Source: Planctomycetota bacterium (GTDB lineage Bacteria; Planctomycetota; Planctomycetia; Pirellulales; UBA1268). From it: a stretch of 64,000 nucleotides of DNA. The stretch spans positions 50,772 through 114,771 of the forward strand of contig VGZO01000009.1 of assembly GCA_016872555.1 (NCBI GenBank). The letters are read 5' to 3'. The first letter of the stretch is position 1. Each line of letters starts with the position of its first letter. Below the pieces are notes generated by a model that searched no databases, had not been told where the DNA came from, and saw only the letters and a list, made by a program, of their open reading frames with translations. This document shows, piece after piece, positions 42,197 to 52,077 of the stretch. The translations under genes and the position numbers were made by a program.

Positions 42197-44032
42197 TCAT
42201 TCGGTCCGGCCGCTGACGATGTCGTGCGCCGCCCGCTCGATCGTGCGCTGCCGCTCGGCGAGCCGCCGCACCGCGTCGAACAGTTCCGGCTCCTCGGCCT
42301 GCTCGGTGCCGTCGGTGAGCAGTTGCGAAAACCTCCCGGTGCGCGTGTTCACCCGCATCTGCAGGGAGCGGATCATCTTCAGCTCCGCCAGCTTGTCGAC
42401 GAGCGGTTGCTCGCCGGGCTGGGCCGGCCTCCCCCCGGACTCCCCCTTCTGCCGGGCCTGCTGCTCACGCTGCGCTTTCTCGAGGGCGGCGATCATCTCT
42501 TCGAGGTTGGCGACGATGTCCTGCATGATCCCGCGGGTCGTGGTGCCGGCGTCGCCGCGGCCGAGCCGGCCCGCCGCCTGGACCGCGTCGTCGTGGAGCT
42601 GCACGAGCGCCTCGGGAATCGCGACCGCGGAACCGTCGTCGCGGACGAGCGCCAAGGCCCGGGTCGCCTCGGCGGCCACCTGGCTTTGGTCGCGGGCCAA
42701 TCGCGTCGCCTCGACCTGGCGCTCGCGGTCGGCCGGCGCGCCGCCGTCGCCCGCCGTGGCGGCGAGCTTTTCGGCGCCCGACAAGACGCCCTTCTCGATC
42801 CGCAGCATCGACCGCAACCGCGCGCCGAGCTGGACGAGGACGCGCTCGACCTCCTCCTCGCGGAGCTGGCGGAGGATCTCCTCCAATTCGGCGCGGGCGC
42901 TTTCCAATTCCTCGACCGCCTTCTCCTGATCCTCGCGGGCACCGCGCCGGTTGGCCTCGTCGAGGCGCTTGCGGGCCTGCTCCATGCGTCTTCCGGCCGC
43001 GCCGAGGCGCTGCCGCGTGCGTTCGGCGCGGGAGGCTTCGTCGTCCCCTTCGGGCGCCGGCTCGTCCGCCCCCGGCTCTCCCTCCTGCTCCTCCCCTTCC
43101 CCCTCGCCCGGCTCGCCCCCCGGCTGCGGCTTGCCTTTGCCCGCCGGTTTTCCCTTGCCGGCCTCGGGCTTCCCCCCCTTGCCGTCAGACTTCCCCTCGG
43201 CCTGCTCGTCGGCCCCGGCATCGGCCTTCGGCTCGTCGGCCGCCGGCATGTCGGGAGTCTCGTCGTCGCTGCCGTCGGCGTCTTTCTTCTCCCCCTCGGC
43301 GTCGTCGCGCTTGTTCTCGTCGCCGGCACCGGGCTTGCCCGGCTTCTGCTCACCGGGCTGCTTCGCCTCGGCCCCCTCCCCTGCCCCGCCTGGCGTCGCC
43401 GGGGCGAGCCGCTTGGCGAAGCCGCCGATGTCGCGCGCCAGGGCCTCGGTGTCGCGTGCCAGCGCGTCCTGCCGCTCGGCGAGCTTCTCGGCGTCGGCTC
43501 CGGCCTCCGTCGATCCCTCGACATCGCGCTGCCGGGCGATCACCTTGCCCAGGCGGGCGAGGAACTGCCGGACCTCTTCCTTGGTGTTGCTCAAGCGCCG
43601 GTCGGTGTCGCCGGCCTCGAGAAGGACGAGCAGTTCGCGGAGCTTGTCGATCGCCCCGGCCTGGCTCGTGCCCGCCTTGAGGAGCTGCCCCTTTTCGAGC
43701 ATCGCGACGATCGCGTCGAGGCGCTCGGTGACCTCGCCGTCGCGCGACTGTTCGAACGCCGAGCGCAACAGGGCGGCGCGGCGCGGGTCGCTGGCAGCGA
43801 GCAGGTCCGCCAGGCGGAGGAACGTCCGCTCGAGCTCGCGGAACTGGTCGCGCAGCCCCTGCTCCCGGGCGACGAGCGCCGCGCCGGCATCGGCGGCAGG
43901 ACGCGTCTCCTGGCCGCAGGCGACGGTCGCGGCAGCGACGAGCACGACGGCGAACGCCGCCGCCGGCCGCCCGACCAGGCGGAGCGACGGTCGCGCCGGC
44001 CCCGCCCGATCCACTCCCGGGGGGAAACTCAT
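42197..44032 (-). CDS. Lipoprotein with long coiled coils and an acidic/lysine-rich linker
   Basis: 611 residues. The signal region ends in ATVAC, a plausible lipobox with cysteine 39. Long amphipathic coiled-coil helices make up most of the protein (for example RELERTFLRLADLLAASD, LEELEESARAELEE-like stretches around 340-420, and LEEMIAALEKAQREQQARQ). Residues about 210-330 are low complexity, alternating Gly/Lys/Glu/Asp/Pro. No catalytic motif. It directly follows the DUF4175-like membrane protein with one base between stop and ATG. Coiled-coil partners of this kind are regular members of the planctomycete VWA/BatA clusters, but the role is unknown. Confidence 0.68.
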   Translation of the reverse strand: MSFPPGVDRAGPARPSLRLVGRPAAAFAVVLVAAATVACGQETRPAADAGAALVAREQGLRDQFRELERTFLRLADLLAASDPRRAALLRSAFEQSRDGEVTERLDAIVAMLEKGQLLKAGTSQAGAIDKLRELLVLLEAGDTDRRLSNTKEEVRQFLARLGKVIARQRDVEGSTEAGADAEKLAERQDALARDTEALARDIGGFAKRLAPATPGGAGEGAEAKQPGEQKPGKPGAGDENKRDDAEGEKKDADGSDDETPDMPAADEPKADAGADEQAEGKSDGKGGKPEAGKGKPAGKGKPQPGGEPGEGEGEEQEGEPGADEPAPEGDDEASRAERTRQRLGAAGRRMEQARKRLDEANRRGAREDQEKAVEELESARAELEEILRQLREEEVERVLVQLGARLRSMLRIEKGVLSGAEKLAATAGDGGAPADRERQVEATRLARDQSQVAAEATRALALVRDDGSAVAIPEALVQLHDDAVQAAGRLGRGDAGTTTRGIMQDIVANLEEMIAALEKAQREQQARQKGESGGRPAQPGEQPLVDKLAELKMIRSLQMRVNTRTGRFSQLLTDGTEQAEEPELFDAVRRLAERQRTIERAAHDIVSGRTE

Positions 44033-44033
44033 G

Positions 44034-46208
44034 TCAGGGTCGCTCCAGGGCCTCGCGGGCACGGCGCTTCTGCCATTCGAGCGTCTCGGCGCGGATCTCC
44101 TCCTGCGTCTTGATCACCCCGCGGAGCAGCTCGAGCACCTCGTTGTACGACTCCAATTCGATCATCGTATCGAGGATCGCCCGCAGCCGCGCCAGCACCG
44201 CGTCGGCCCGTTCGACGATCGCCGCGGGAGCCGCGTCGCGTTCGCGGCAGGCCGCGGCGAGGGCGGGCAGGTCGGTGGCGGCGACCGCGGCGAGCGGATC
44301 GGCGATCCGGGCGACGAGTCGCGACTCGAGTTCGGGGGTGAGCAGAGCGTTGTTGTCGAGTTCGAGGCGGATGTCGCGGAACGCGGCGGCGATCTCCCCC
44401 GTCTCCCCGGCCGCCCGGGCGGCCGACTCCCCGAGGCGGCCGACGGCGAACCCCTCCTCGTCGTCGCCCGGCGCGGCCGCGGCCGGCTCGGCCGCCACGC
44501 GGTCGCGGGCCTGGGCGAGATCGGCGACGACGCTCTCGAACCGGCGGCGGAGGAGGATTTCGCGGGCCTCGAGCATCGCCATCAACTGGTCGGCCGACAC
44601 CACGGCCAGCGTCCAGACGTCGCTCGTCGCGGTATTGGGCCCGGGGGGCAGGCCGCAGCCGTCGGTCGCCCGGACGACCACGGCGATCCGCCCGCCGGTC
44701 GACAGCCCGAGCGGCTCGAGCGCCACCGTCTCCGCGTTCTCTGCGGTGATGTCGACCAGCGCCGCCCCGCCGCCGACCCGGGCGATGGGAAGCTCGGTCG
44801 CCGCCCCCGGGGATGGCGCTGCGGCGGCCGGGGCGTCCGGCGCCGCGACCCGTTCCACGACCACCGCGCCGGCGACGAGGCCGTGGTCGTCGCTGATCGC
44901 GCCGACCACGGGGAGCCGTGCCCGGGGGGTGACGGCGGTCGAGATCCCGCGGAGCCGGAGGGCGAGCGTCGGCGCCGCGTCGGGCACGGCCGTCACGAGA
45001 AATCCGATCGGTTCGCGATTGCCGAGGCCATCGGTGTCCTCCAGCGTGATCGCGACCGCGAGGTCCTCGTCGATCACCCCCGCGTCGCCGGCCACGCTGG
45101 AGGCGGGGGCGTTCCCGGCCGACGCCTCGAGCGCGGCCACCTGCCGCTCACCGGCGGTCGAGGTGGCCACGATCCGCGCGGTGCGCAGCGGCTTGGTCGA
45201 AGTGGCGGCGATCTCGAGCCGGGAACCGCGCGGCACCTGCACGAGCCGTGCCGGCGGCGCCTCGCGCCGTCCGCCGCCGAGGTACTCGGGGAGCGTGTAG
45301 GTGATCCGCAGGTCGGCCACGGCCGGGGCATCGAGGACGCGGATCGCAAGACCGCGGATCCGGGCGTCGCCGCCGCGGATCTCGAGGTCGAGGTTCTCCG
45401 TGACACCCCGGAGCATGTGCCCGAAGGCCTGCGTCCCATCGGCGACCCCGCCGCGCATCCCCATCCGCTCCGTCTGCCACCGCCCGGCGCCGCGCGTGCG
45501 CAGATCCACGACGCGCGGCACCGCGCGGGTCGCGTCGGCGCGGACGACGATGTCGACGTCGGCCCCGCGGGCGACCTTGAGGACGCCGTCGGTGAACCCC
45601 TCGACCGCGAGCTGGGTGCGCCGCGGCCAGGGATCGTCGCGGAGCAGGAGTACGCGGCGCACGAAGACGTCGGCGACGGCCGGCCGCGCCACCGCCAGCC
45701 CGGCGATCGTCGCGGTGGCCGCCACTCCGGCCAGCGCCAGTGCCCGGATGTTTCCGCCGCGGAACAAGCGGGCGACGTCGACCTGGGGCGCGACGGCGGC
45801 CGCCTCGTCGATCGTTCGGCCGAGGAGCACCGGATCGCATTCGGGGTGGGGGCGCGGGCCGAGGTCGATCGCGGTCGCGAGGCTGTCGCGAAACGCCGGG
45901 TGGCCGCGCTCGACGATCATCGCCAACTGCCCGTCGTCGAGCGGAGTGGCGAGGCGGACGGCGAGCTTGCTCCACAGCAGCCAGGCCAGTCCCGCCAGGG
46001 CCGCCACGAGCAGGATCCCGCGCACCGCCGGAGGCGGCTCGACCGCCCAGTCGAAGGCGAGCAGCGCCCAGAACACCGCGCCGCCGCACAGGCCGACCCA
46101 GGCCAGCGCTTCGATCCACACCCAGCGGCGTGCGGCGCGGCGCACGGTCGCGAGCAGGCCCCGGAGGATCGCGAGACCGTCGGACGGGGAGTGGGAAACG
46201 GTCGCCAT
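44034..46208 (-). CDS. DUF4175-like membrane protein
   Basis: 724 residues. Two to three N-terminal transmembrane helices (WIEALAWVGLCGGAVFWALL, VRGILLVAALAGLAWLLW, and after a cytoplasmic loop ALALAGVAATATIAGLAV), then a large periplasmic part of beta-sandwich repeats (GFTDGVLKVARGADVDIVV, ADLRITYTLPEYLGG) and a helical C-terminus of about 180 residues with coiled-coil character (RLELDNNALLTPELESRLV; VLELLRGVIKTQEEIRAE). The layout resembles DUF4175 proteins, which occur with VWA and coiled-coil genes. No enzymatic motif. Co-directional, 31 bases after the VWA/GATase gene. Confidence 0.68.
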   Translation of the reverse strand: MATVSHSPSDGLAILRGLLATVRRAARRWVWIEALAWVGLCGGAVFWALLAFDWAVEPPPAVRGILLVAALAGLAWLLWSKLAVRLATPLDDGQLAMIVERGHPAFRDSLATAIDLGPRPHPECDPVLLGRTIDEAAAVAPQVDVARLFRGGNIRALALAGVAATATIAGLAVARPAVADVFVRRVLLLRDDPWPRRTQLAVEGFTDGVLKVARGADVDIVVRADATRAVPRVVDLRTRGAGRWQTERMGMRGGVADGTQAFGHMLRGVTENLDLEIRGGDARIRGLAIRVLDAPAVADLRITYTLPEYLGGGRREAPPARLVQVPRGSRLEIAATSTKPLRTARIVATSTAGERQVAALEASAGNAPASSVAGDAGVIDEDLAVAITLEDTDGLGNREPIGFLVTAVPDAAPTLALRLRGISTAVTPRARLPVVGAISDDHGLVAGAVVVERVAAPDAPAAAAPSPGAATELPIARVGGGAALVDITAENAETVALEPLGLSTGGRIAVVVRATDGCGLPPGPNTATSDVWTLAVVSADQLMAMLEAREILLRRRFESVVADLAQARDRVAAEPAAAAPGDDEEGFAVGRLGESAARAAGETGEIAAAFRDIRLELDNNALLTPELESRLVARIADPLAAVAATDLPALAAACRERDAAPAAIVERADAVLARLRAILDTMIELESYNEVLELLRGVIKTQEEIRAETLEWQKRRAREALERP

Positions 46209-46239
46209 CGTGAACGGCTGTCGGAGTGGGGTGTTTCGT

Positions 46240-48735
46240 TCAGGCCAACCGCACGAGGCGGCGGAGGATCCATTCGGTGCACAACAGCCCGACCCCGACT
46301 CCGAGGAGGACCGTGTTGAGACGTTGCTTGAAGCTGGTGTCGGTGACGCCGGGCTCGTACTCCCGGCGCGACCTGTCCGGAAGCCGGGCGGCGAGCTCGC
46401 CGGCGCGCCCGGGGGTCCAAGGCCCGTCGGCGAGGAACGTGACGGTGCCGCCGGTCGCCGCCGCCACCTGCTCGAGCACGCCACGGTCGAGGCGCGGCCG
46501 CTCCAATTCGCGGTCGGGGAGACGCGCCTGGATCCGCCGTGACAGCGTCTCCCCCGGCTCGCCGCCGTCGGGCAGGCCGACGTCGATCCGCCAACTCCCC
46601 TCGCGACCGGCGACGAACGTCCCCTGGAGCACCCCCGGACGCCCCGGCTCGGCCGCCAGCAGCACGCGCACCGCCGCCCCGTCGGGGCCGACAGCCCGGC
46701 AATCGGGAAGCGCCCGCCCCGCCACGGCATCGCCGTCGGCCATCACCACGCGGACCACGACCGCGGCCCCGACGGCGTAGCGGTCGCGGTCGACGAGCAG
46801 CCGGGCCCGGCGCGACCCGGCCAGCAGCCGTCCCTGCGAGACGTGGCGCACCAACTGCGTCACCAGCCGCTCGTAGAAGCTGTCGTCGAGGCCGCGCAGC
46901 CGCCACAGTTCGCCGCTCCCGAGGTGGAACACGGTGCCCGCGCCGTACAGCTGCCCCGCCATGAAGATCGGTCCCTCGCGCCGGGCGTCGCCGACCGCCG
47001 GGCCGTCACCGAGCGGCGGCACGCGCGCGTAGACGGTGGCACCGGGCTTGGCTTCACGGGCGTCGAAGCAGGCGTAGACCCCGGGAAAGCCGCGCCAGGC
47101 CGCCTCGCTGGCGGCCCGGCTGCCCGCGAGCCAGAGAAACTCGGCGTCGAGCCCATCGCGCGTGAACGCGAGCGGGTGCGGATCGGTGAACCCGGCGGGG
47201 GCTTCGGTGATCAACTGCCCCGAGTGTGCCGGCTCCACCGGCAGCAGCGTCCGCAACGTCGCGCAGTCGGGGTGGCCGAGCCAGGCGTCCATCGACACGC
47301 CACCGGCGACCAGGCACAACCCTCCGCTCTCGCGCGCCACCCAGCGCTCCAGCCGTGCCTGCGCCGCCGGGTCGATCTGCCGCCAGTCGACGTCGAAGGC
47401 GACGACGGCGTCGTAGGCCGACAACGCCTCGGGCGTGGGGGGGAAGGCGTCGAGGATCCGCCGCGCGTCCTGCGAGGCACCGGCACGGGCCGTGGCGAGA
47501 AGGACGTCGACGGCGAAGCTCTTGTCGCGCTGGAGGACGTTGCGCATGAACTGGTAATCGCGCGTCGGCCCGCCGGCGACCAGCAGCACCTCGGTGACGC
47601 GGTCGACGACCTCGACCTCGGCCGACTGCACGTCGTCGGCACGGTTCCGCTCACCGGCCGGTGGCACGACGCGCACCGTGAGCCGGCGCCGGCCGGCACT
47701 GCCGAGGCCCGGCAGCTCGAAGCGGACCCCGGCCAGCTCGCCGTCGGCGGCGAGCCGGGTCTCGACCGTGTCGATCACGCGCCCCGCGTCGGGAGCCGCG
47801 CCGTCGGCGTCGTCGGCCTCCGCTTCGAGGAGCTCGACCCGCGCCGTCGTTCCCTCGAGCCCCTGCGCCTGGAGGAAGGCCGACACGCCGAAGCGGTCGC
47901 CGGGAAAGACCCGGGCCGGGGCGAGGACGTCGGCGACGCGCACGTTGGCGGGGAGGCGCTCGGCACCGACCCCGACGGCGTGGACGGCGACCCCGGCACG
48001 GGCCAGCGCGGCGGCTGCGGCCGCCGCGTCGAGGCCGCCGTTACTCGCCCCGTCGGTCACCACCACCACGCCGGCCAGCGACTCGCCGCGCTCCTGGTCG
48101 AGCACGGCGCCGAGCGCCTCGCCGAGCCGGGTCTCGAACCCCAGCGGTCTGATCCGCTCGCGCCAGCCCGCCGCCGGCGGGGTCGTCTCGGCGCCGTCCG
48201 CGGTCGCCGCGGGGATCGCCGGCGCCACATCGGCGCCGGGCGCGGGCAGCAGCGTGACCTGCTCGGCATCGGCGTCGAACCGCCACAGCGACACCTCGTG
48301 CCGCCGCCCGAGCGCCGCCAGCAGGCCGCCACCGTCGAGGACCTCGACCGCCTCCTCGGCCCGCGAACGCACGGGGGCGGCGCCCTCGGCGCCGTCGGCC
48401 GGCGCGTCTTCGAGCGTCATGCTGGCGCTGGAGTCGACGAGGACGGCGACGCGCGAGGGAAACGCGATCTCGTGCTCGGCGGTCCGGCGGAGGTCGAGGT
48501 AGGCCGCGACGAGCGCCGCCAGCGCTCCCAGCCGCAGCGTCACCAGCAGCAGGGCCAGCCCGCGCGGCAGCTCGGCGGCATCGCGCCGGTAGATCGCCAG
48601 CGAGACCAGCGCCAGCGCCAGCACGACGACGACGAGGAGGGGGAGCTGCCACCACTGCGAGAACCCCTCGACCACGGCGCTGGTGATGCGGTGCTGCACG
48701 CTCTCGGTCACGGCGACCAGGGGGGTGATGGGCAT
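46240..48735 (-). CDS. Membrane VWA protein with GATase1-like domain
   Basis: 831 residues. Two N-terminal transmembrane helices (31-49 and 61-80), then a von Willebrand A domain whose metal-ion-dependent adhesion site begins AVLVDSSASMTLED (DxSxS at 101-105) and continues VVVTDGASNGG. The middle has an Ig-like CARDB-type section, and around residues 390-520 a class-I glutamine-amidotransferase-like fold (VLLVAGGPTRDYQFMRNVL; YDAVVAFDVDWRQIDPAAQA; GGLCLVAGGVSMDAWLG) without an evident catalytic triad. It is the counterpart of the BatA-type gene upstream and probably works with the MoxR ATPase. Confidence 0.78.
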   Translation of the reverse strand: MPITPLVAVTESVQHRITSAVVEGFSQWWQLPLLVVVVLALALVSLAIYRRDAAELPRGLALLLVTLRLGALAALVAAYLDLRRTAEHEIAFPSRVAVLVDSSASMTLEDAPADGAEGAAPVRSRAEEAVEVLDGGGLLAALGRRHEVSLWRFDADAEQVTLLPAPGADVAPAIPAATADGAETTPPAAGWRERIRPLGFETRLGEALGAVLDQERGESLAGVVVVTDGASNGGLDAAAAAAALARAGVAVHAVGVGAERLPANVRVADVLAPARVFPGDRFGVSAFLQAQGLEGTTARVELLEAEADDADGAAPDAGRVIDTVETRLAADGELAGVRFELPGLGSAGRRRLTVRVVPPAGERNRADDVQSAEVEVVDRVTEVLLVAGGPTRDYQFMRNVLQRDKSFAVDVLLATARAGASQDARRILDAFPPTPEALSAYDAVVAFDVDWRQIDPAAQARLERWVARESGGLCLVAGGVSMDAWLGHPDCATLRTLLPVEPAHSGQLITEAPAGFTDPHPLAFTRDGLDAEFLWLAGSRAASEAAWRGFPGVYACFDAREAKPGATVYARVPPLGDGPAVGDARREGPIFMAGQLYGAGTVFHLGSGELWRLRGLDDSFYERLVTQLVRHVSQGRLLAGSRRARLLVDRDRYAVGAAVVVRVVMADGDAVAGRALPDCRAVGPDGAAVRVLLAAEPGRPGVLQGTFVAGREGSWRIDVGLPDGGEPGETLSRRIQARLPDRELERPRLDRGVLEQVAAATGGTVTFLADGPWTPGRAGELAARLPDRSRREYEPGVTDTSFKQRLNTVLLGVGVGLLCTEWILRRLVRLA

Positions 48736-48757
48736 CGAGGCGTTTCCGGGGCCGCCG

Positions 48758-51130
48758 TCAGGCGGTGGGCGGACGGCGGCGCGCGGCGGTGGGATGGTAA
48801 CTGGCCGACCAGGCGAGGAGCTGCTCGAGCAGCATCACCACGGCGAGGCCCTTGAGCAACGGGCCGACCAGCGATGCCCCGGAAGCGGCCTGTTCTTCGC
48901 CGCGGAACGTCGCGGCCGACTCGTAGCGGTGGGGGATCCCGGTCAGCGCCGTGGCCAGCCGCTCCCGGCCGACGCGCTCCAGGCGTCCTTCGTCGGGATC
49001 GACGTTGACGGCGACGGCACGCTCGCGTTCGCTGCCGTCGGCACGCTGCCAGCGCATCCGGTAGGCACCCGGCGTCTCGGTCCGCTCGAGACGGGCCGCG
49101 AGGCGTCCGTCGGCGACCGGCGTCGCCGCCTGCCGCACGACCACGCCGTCGGGGGGCACGAGAAAGTCCACCTCGACACCGTCGACCCCGGGCTGCAGGT
49201 CGACGGTCACCGGATCACCGACCGCCAGCGCCGTGCCCGCACGCCGCGCGCGGGCGAGGTGGCTCTCCAATTCCAGCATCACCACCACCCAGCTCGGGTT
49301 GCCCCGCGCCCAGGTGTTCCACTCCGGGGCGGCGGTGGTCAGGACGGCGACGGCCAGCCCGTCGCCGAACGGGCGCTCGACCACCAGCGCCGCGCCGTTG
49401 CGCAGCGACAGCAGCCGCCGCAGCCCGGAGCCGGCCGGCGGCTCGTGGCCGCGCTGCACCGCCACGTACCGCCCGACGCGGACCGCGCCGAGAAACGGAT
49501 TGCGCTGCCCGGCGAGTACCCCGACCACAGGATGCTCCTCGACGACCAGGTCGGGGCTGTCGGGGGAGGCGGGATCGGGGAGGAGGTCGACGGCGCCGGC
49601 GAGTGGCACCGGAAACGGCCCCTCGCCGTCGCGGTACAGCGTCTCGTTGACGACGTCGGCCCGCGTCCGCGGCCCGGTGAAGAACACGACCCCACCGCCG
49701 GCGCGGACGTAGGCCTCGAGGGCCTCGCGCTCGGGGCGGTCGAGCCGCTCGACGTCGAGCAGCCAAACGCAGTCGAATCCGGCGAGGTCGAGGGTCGCGA
49801 GCGCCGCCGGGGGCTCGATCCGCGGGCGCAGTCCCGTCGGGGCGCCGGCCCCCGGCGCCAGGGCGGCGGCCAGGTAGAAGGCATCGCCGACGCGCCCCGT
49901 GGCAGCGCTCCCCGCCGCGGCCAGCCGGCCGTCGACGAGAAGCACGTCGACCCGTTCGACGACGTCGATCACGGCCGTCCGCGCGTCGTCCCCCGGCAGC
50001 CGGTCGGGGGGCAGGCGGGCCGTGATGACGTGCGCCCCGGGGCGCTCGAAACGGGCCTCGAAGCGCTGTGTGGCGCTGGCGCCGGCGGGTATCTCGGGGA
50101 GCCTGAGGCCGGGGCGGGCGACGTCGTCCTCACGGAGGTCGACGAGGACGTCGCGGACCGCCTGCGGGGAGCGGTTGGCGACGGTGATTTCCAGCGGCAG
50201 CAGCACCCCGGCGGCCGGCACCCCGCCGACCGACTCGATCCGTTCGATCGACAGGTTGGCGGAGGCGTCGGCCCGTGCGACCGGCCCCCCCGGCTCGTCG
50301 GCGGCCGTCGCGCAATCGACGAGCCGGAGCTGCACGCCCGCCGCCGCCAGTGCCTCGAGCAGACCGGTCGACTCTTCGGCCGAGCGCCAGTCGCGGGCGC
50401 GGAAGTCGCTGACCAGCCACAGCACCCGGTCTTCGCCGGCGCCGGCCCGCCCGCCGAGCCATTCCTGCGCGAAGGCCAGCGCCCGGGCCGGCCCGATCGC
50501 CGTCGCGGAAGGCACCAGCCGCGCCAGCTGCTCACGGAGCCGCTGCACCACCGCCGGGGTGACGCGCTGGGCCGGTTGATCGAGCCGCCCGTCGAGGCCT
50601 GCCGCCACCGGCGCCGCTGCATCCACCGGCGCGGCGGCCCCGTCGGCTCCCGGGCCAGGCGGTGCGGGCCCGACGAGTCGCGAAAACCGGCCGATGGCGA
50701 TCTCCTGCCCGCCGCCGCGGGCGGCCAATTCGTCGAGGACCCGCTCCGCCACGTCGCGGGCGCGATCGAAGCAGGTGCCGACGGCGCCGTCGGCGGCGCC
50801 GGGACCGCCGCGCTCCCCCATCGAGTAGCTGTCGTCGAGGAGCACCAGGTGGACGGTCCGCGCCCCGGCGAGCCACCCGGCCAGCGCCGTCCACCGCGGC
50901 TGCGCCAGTGCCAGCACCAGGCCGAGCACCGCCGCGACCCGCAGCGCGAGGAGGAGGAGCTGCTTGAGGAGGACGCGCGTCCGGTACTTCCGCTGGCTGG
51001 CGAGGAGGAACTCCATCGCCGCCCACTCCACGCGCCGGTGGCGGAGGAGGTTGATCAGATGGATGACGATCGGCGCGGCCGCCAGCGGCAGGCCCCACCA
51101 CAGCAGAGACGTGAAGTCGAACGTCGGCAC
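48758..51130 (-). CDS. BatA-type membrane protein with VWA and GATase-like parts
   Basis: 790 residues. The N-terminus is the aerotolerance-regulator (BatA) domain: WWGLPLAAAPIVIHLINLLRHRRVEW, AAMEFLLASQRKYRTRVLLKQL, and a second helix VAAVLGLVLALAQPRW. A VWA fold follows with VHLVLLDDSYSMGER (DxSxS-like, 99-103). Mid-protein is an Ig-like region (LPLEITVANRSPQAVRDVLV), then a GATase-like segment (FDCVWLLDVERLDRPEREAL; GGGVVFFTGPRTRADVV). A final transmembrane helix near the C-terminus (LLKGLAVVMLLEQLLAW) anchors the end. Bat proteins act with MoxR ATPases in stress resistance or complex assembly in other bacteria. Confidence 0.82.
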   Translation of the reverse strand: MPTFDFTSLLWWGLPLAAAPIVIHLINLLRHRRVEWAAMEFLLASQRKYRTRVLLKQLLLLALRVAAVLGLVLALAQPRWTALAGWLAGARTVHLVLLDDSYSMGERGGPGAADGAVGTCFDRARDVAERVLDELAARGGGQEIAIGRFSRLVGPAPPGPGADGAAAPVDAAAPVAAGLDGRLDQPAQRVTPAVVQRLREQLARLVPSATAIGPARALAFAQEWLGGRAGAGEDRVLWLVSDFRARDWRSAEESTGLLEALAAAGVQLRLVDCATAADEPGGPVARADASANLSIERIESVGGVPAAGVLLPLEITVANRSPQAVRDVLVDLREDDVARPGLRLPEIPAGASATQRFEARFERPGAHVITARLPPDRLPGDDARTAVIDVVERVDVLLVDGRLAAAGSAATGRVGDAFYLAAALAPGAGAPTGLRPRIEPPAALATLDLAGFDCVWLLDVERLDRPEREALEAYVRAGGGVVFFTGPRTRADVVNETLYRDGEGPFPVPLAGAVDLLPDPASPDSPDLVVEEHPVVGVLAGQRNPFLGAVRVGRYVAVQRGHEPPAGSGLRRLLSLRNGAALVVERPFGDGLAVAVLTTAAPEWNTWARGNPSWVVVMLELESHLARARRAGTALAVGDPVTVDLQPGVDGVEVDFLVPPDGVVVRQAATPVADGRLAARLERTETPGAYRMRWQRADGSERERAVAVNVDPDEGRLERVGRERLATALTGIPHRYESAATFRGEEQAASGASLVGPLLKGLAVVMLLEQLLAWSASYHPTAARRRPPTA

Positions 51131-51165
51131 CGGACCGATCCCCCTCTCGCGGTCTTCCGCCGCCG

Positions 51166-52077
51166 TCAGACCGCCATGCTCGCACGCCGGGCGAGGAACC
51201 GCACCAGCGCGCCGTCGACCGGTTCGCCGGTGCGGATCAGCGTGTAGTCGGCCGCCGCCGCGGCCGACCGGCGGCGGACCTCGGTGAGAAACGCTTCGAG
51301 GGCCTCGAGGTAGCCGTCGCGGAGACCACGGGGATTGCAGGTGACGTGTTCGGGGAGCTCGAGCCCCTCGAAGCGCGTCGGTCCGTCGAAGGGAAACTCG
51401 ATCTCGTCGTCGTCGAGGACGTGGAGCACGACGAGGTCATGGCCGCGGCGCTTGAGGACCTGGAGGCCGCGGAACAGCCCGTCGCGGTCGCCGAGCAGGT
51501 CGCTGACGATCACCACCATCCCGCGCGGCGGCAACGTCTCGGCGAGGCTGCGGAGCACCGGCTGGAACGAGGTCCGCGTGCCCTGCCGCGGAGCCTCGAG
51601 GATGTCGCAGACGCCGGTGAGCTGGGAGCGGCGCGTCCGTGCCGGCACGCTCGCCCGGACCTGCTCGTCGAACAGCACGCAGCCGGCGGCGTCGCCGTGC
51701 GACAGCGCCAGCCAGGCCAGGCTGGCGGCGAGCGTGGCGGCGTAGTCGTATTTCGACATCCGCTCCCGACCGGCGGCGGTGGAGCGGTAGTCCATGCTCG
51801 ACGAGCCGTCGACGACCAGCGCCAGCCGGAGGTTGGTCTCCTCCTCGAACTCCTTGACGTACAGCCGGTCCTGCCGGCCCCAGACCTTCCAGTCGACCCG
51901 GCGCAGATCGTCGCCGCGGACGTACTCACGGTGTTGGAGGAACTCCACCGACTGCCCCTTGTAGGGGCTCTTGTGGAGACCGGTGAGAACCCCCTCGACG
52001 ACCGCGCGGGCGCGCAGTTCGAGCCGGGCGATCCGGGCGATCGCCTCAGGATGCAAAGATCGTCTGGAAGCGGGCAT
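51166..52077 (-). CDS. DUF58 protein (MoxR partner)
   Basis: 303 residues, soluble. N-terminal [30 protein letters not shown] region (47-68) contains the conserved DUF58 core, with HREY and RxxDW; then a VWA-like fold begins [17 protein letters not shown] (DxSxS at 90-94). The C-terminus has [20 protein letters not shown]58 genes are almost always next to moxR in such clusters and encode the binding partner of the ATPase. Here the start lies inside the last 32 bases of the MoxR gene, implying tight translational coupling. Confidence 0.9.
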   Translation of the reverse strand: MPASRRSLHPEAIARIARLELRARAVVEGVLTGLHKSPYKGQSVEFLQHREYVRGDDLRRVDWKVWGRQDRLYVKEFEEETNLRLALVVDGSSSMDYRSTAAGRERMSKYDYAATLAASLAWLALSHGDAAGCVLFDEQVRASVPARTRRSQLTGVCDILEAPRQGTRTSFQPVLRSLAETLPPRGMVVIVSDLLGDRDGLFRGLQVLKRRGHDLVVLHVLDDDEIEFPFDGPTRFEGLELPEHVTCNPRGLRDGYLEALEAFLTEVRRRSAAAAADYTLIRTGEPVDGALVRFLARRASMAV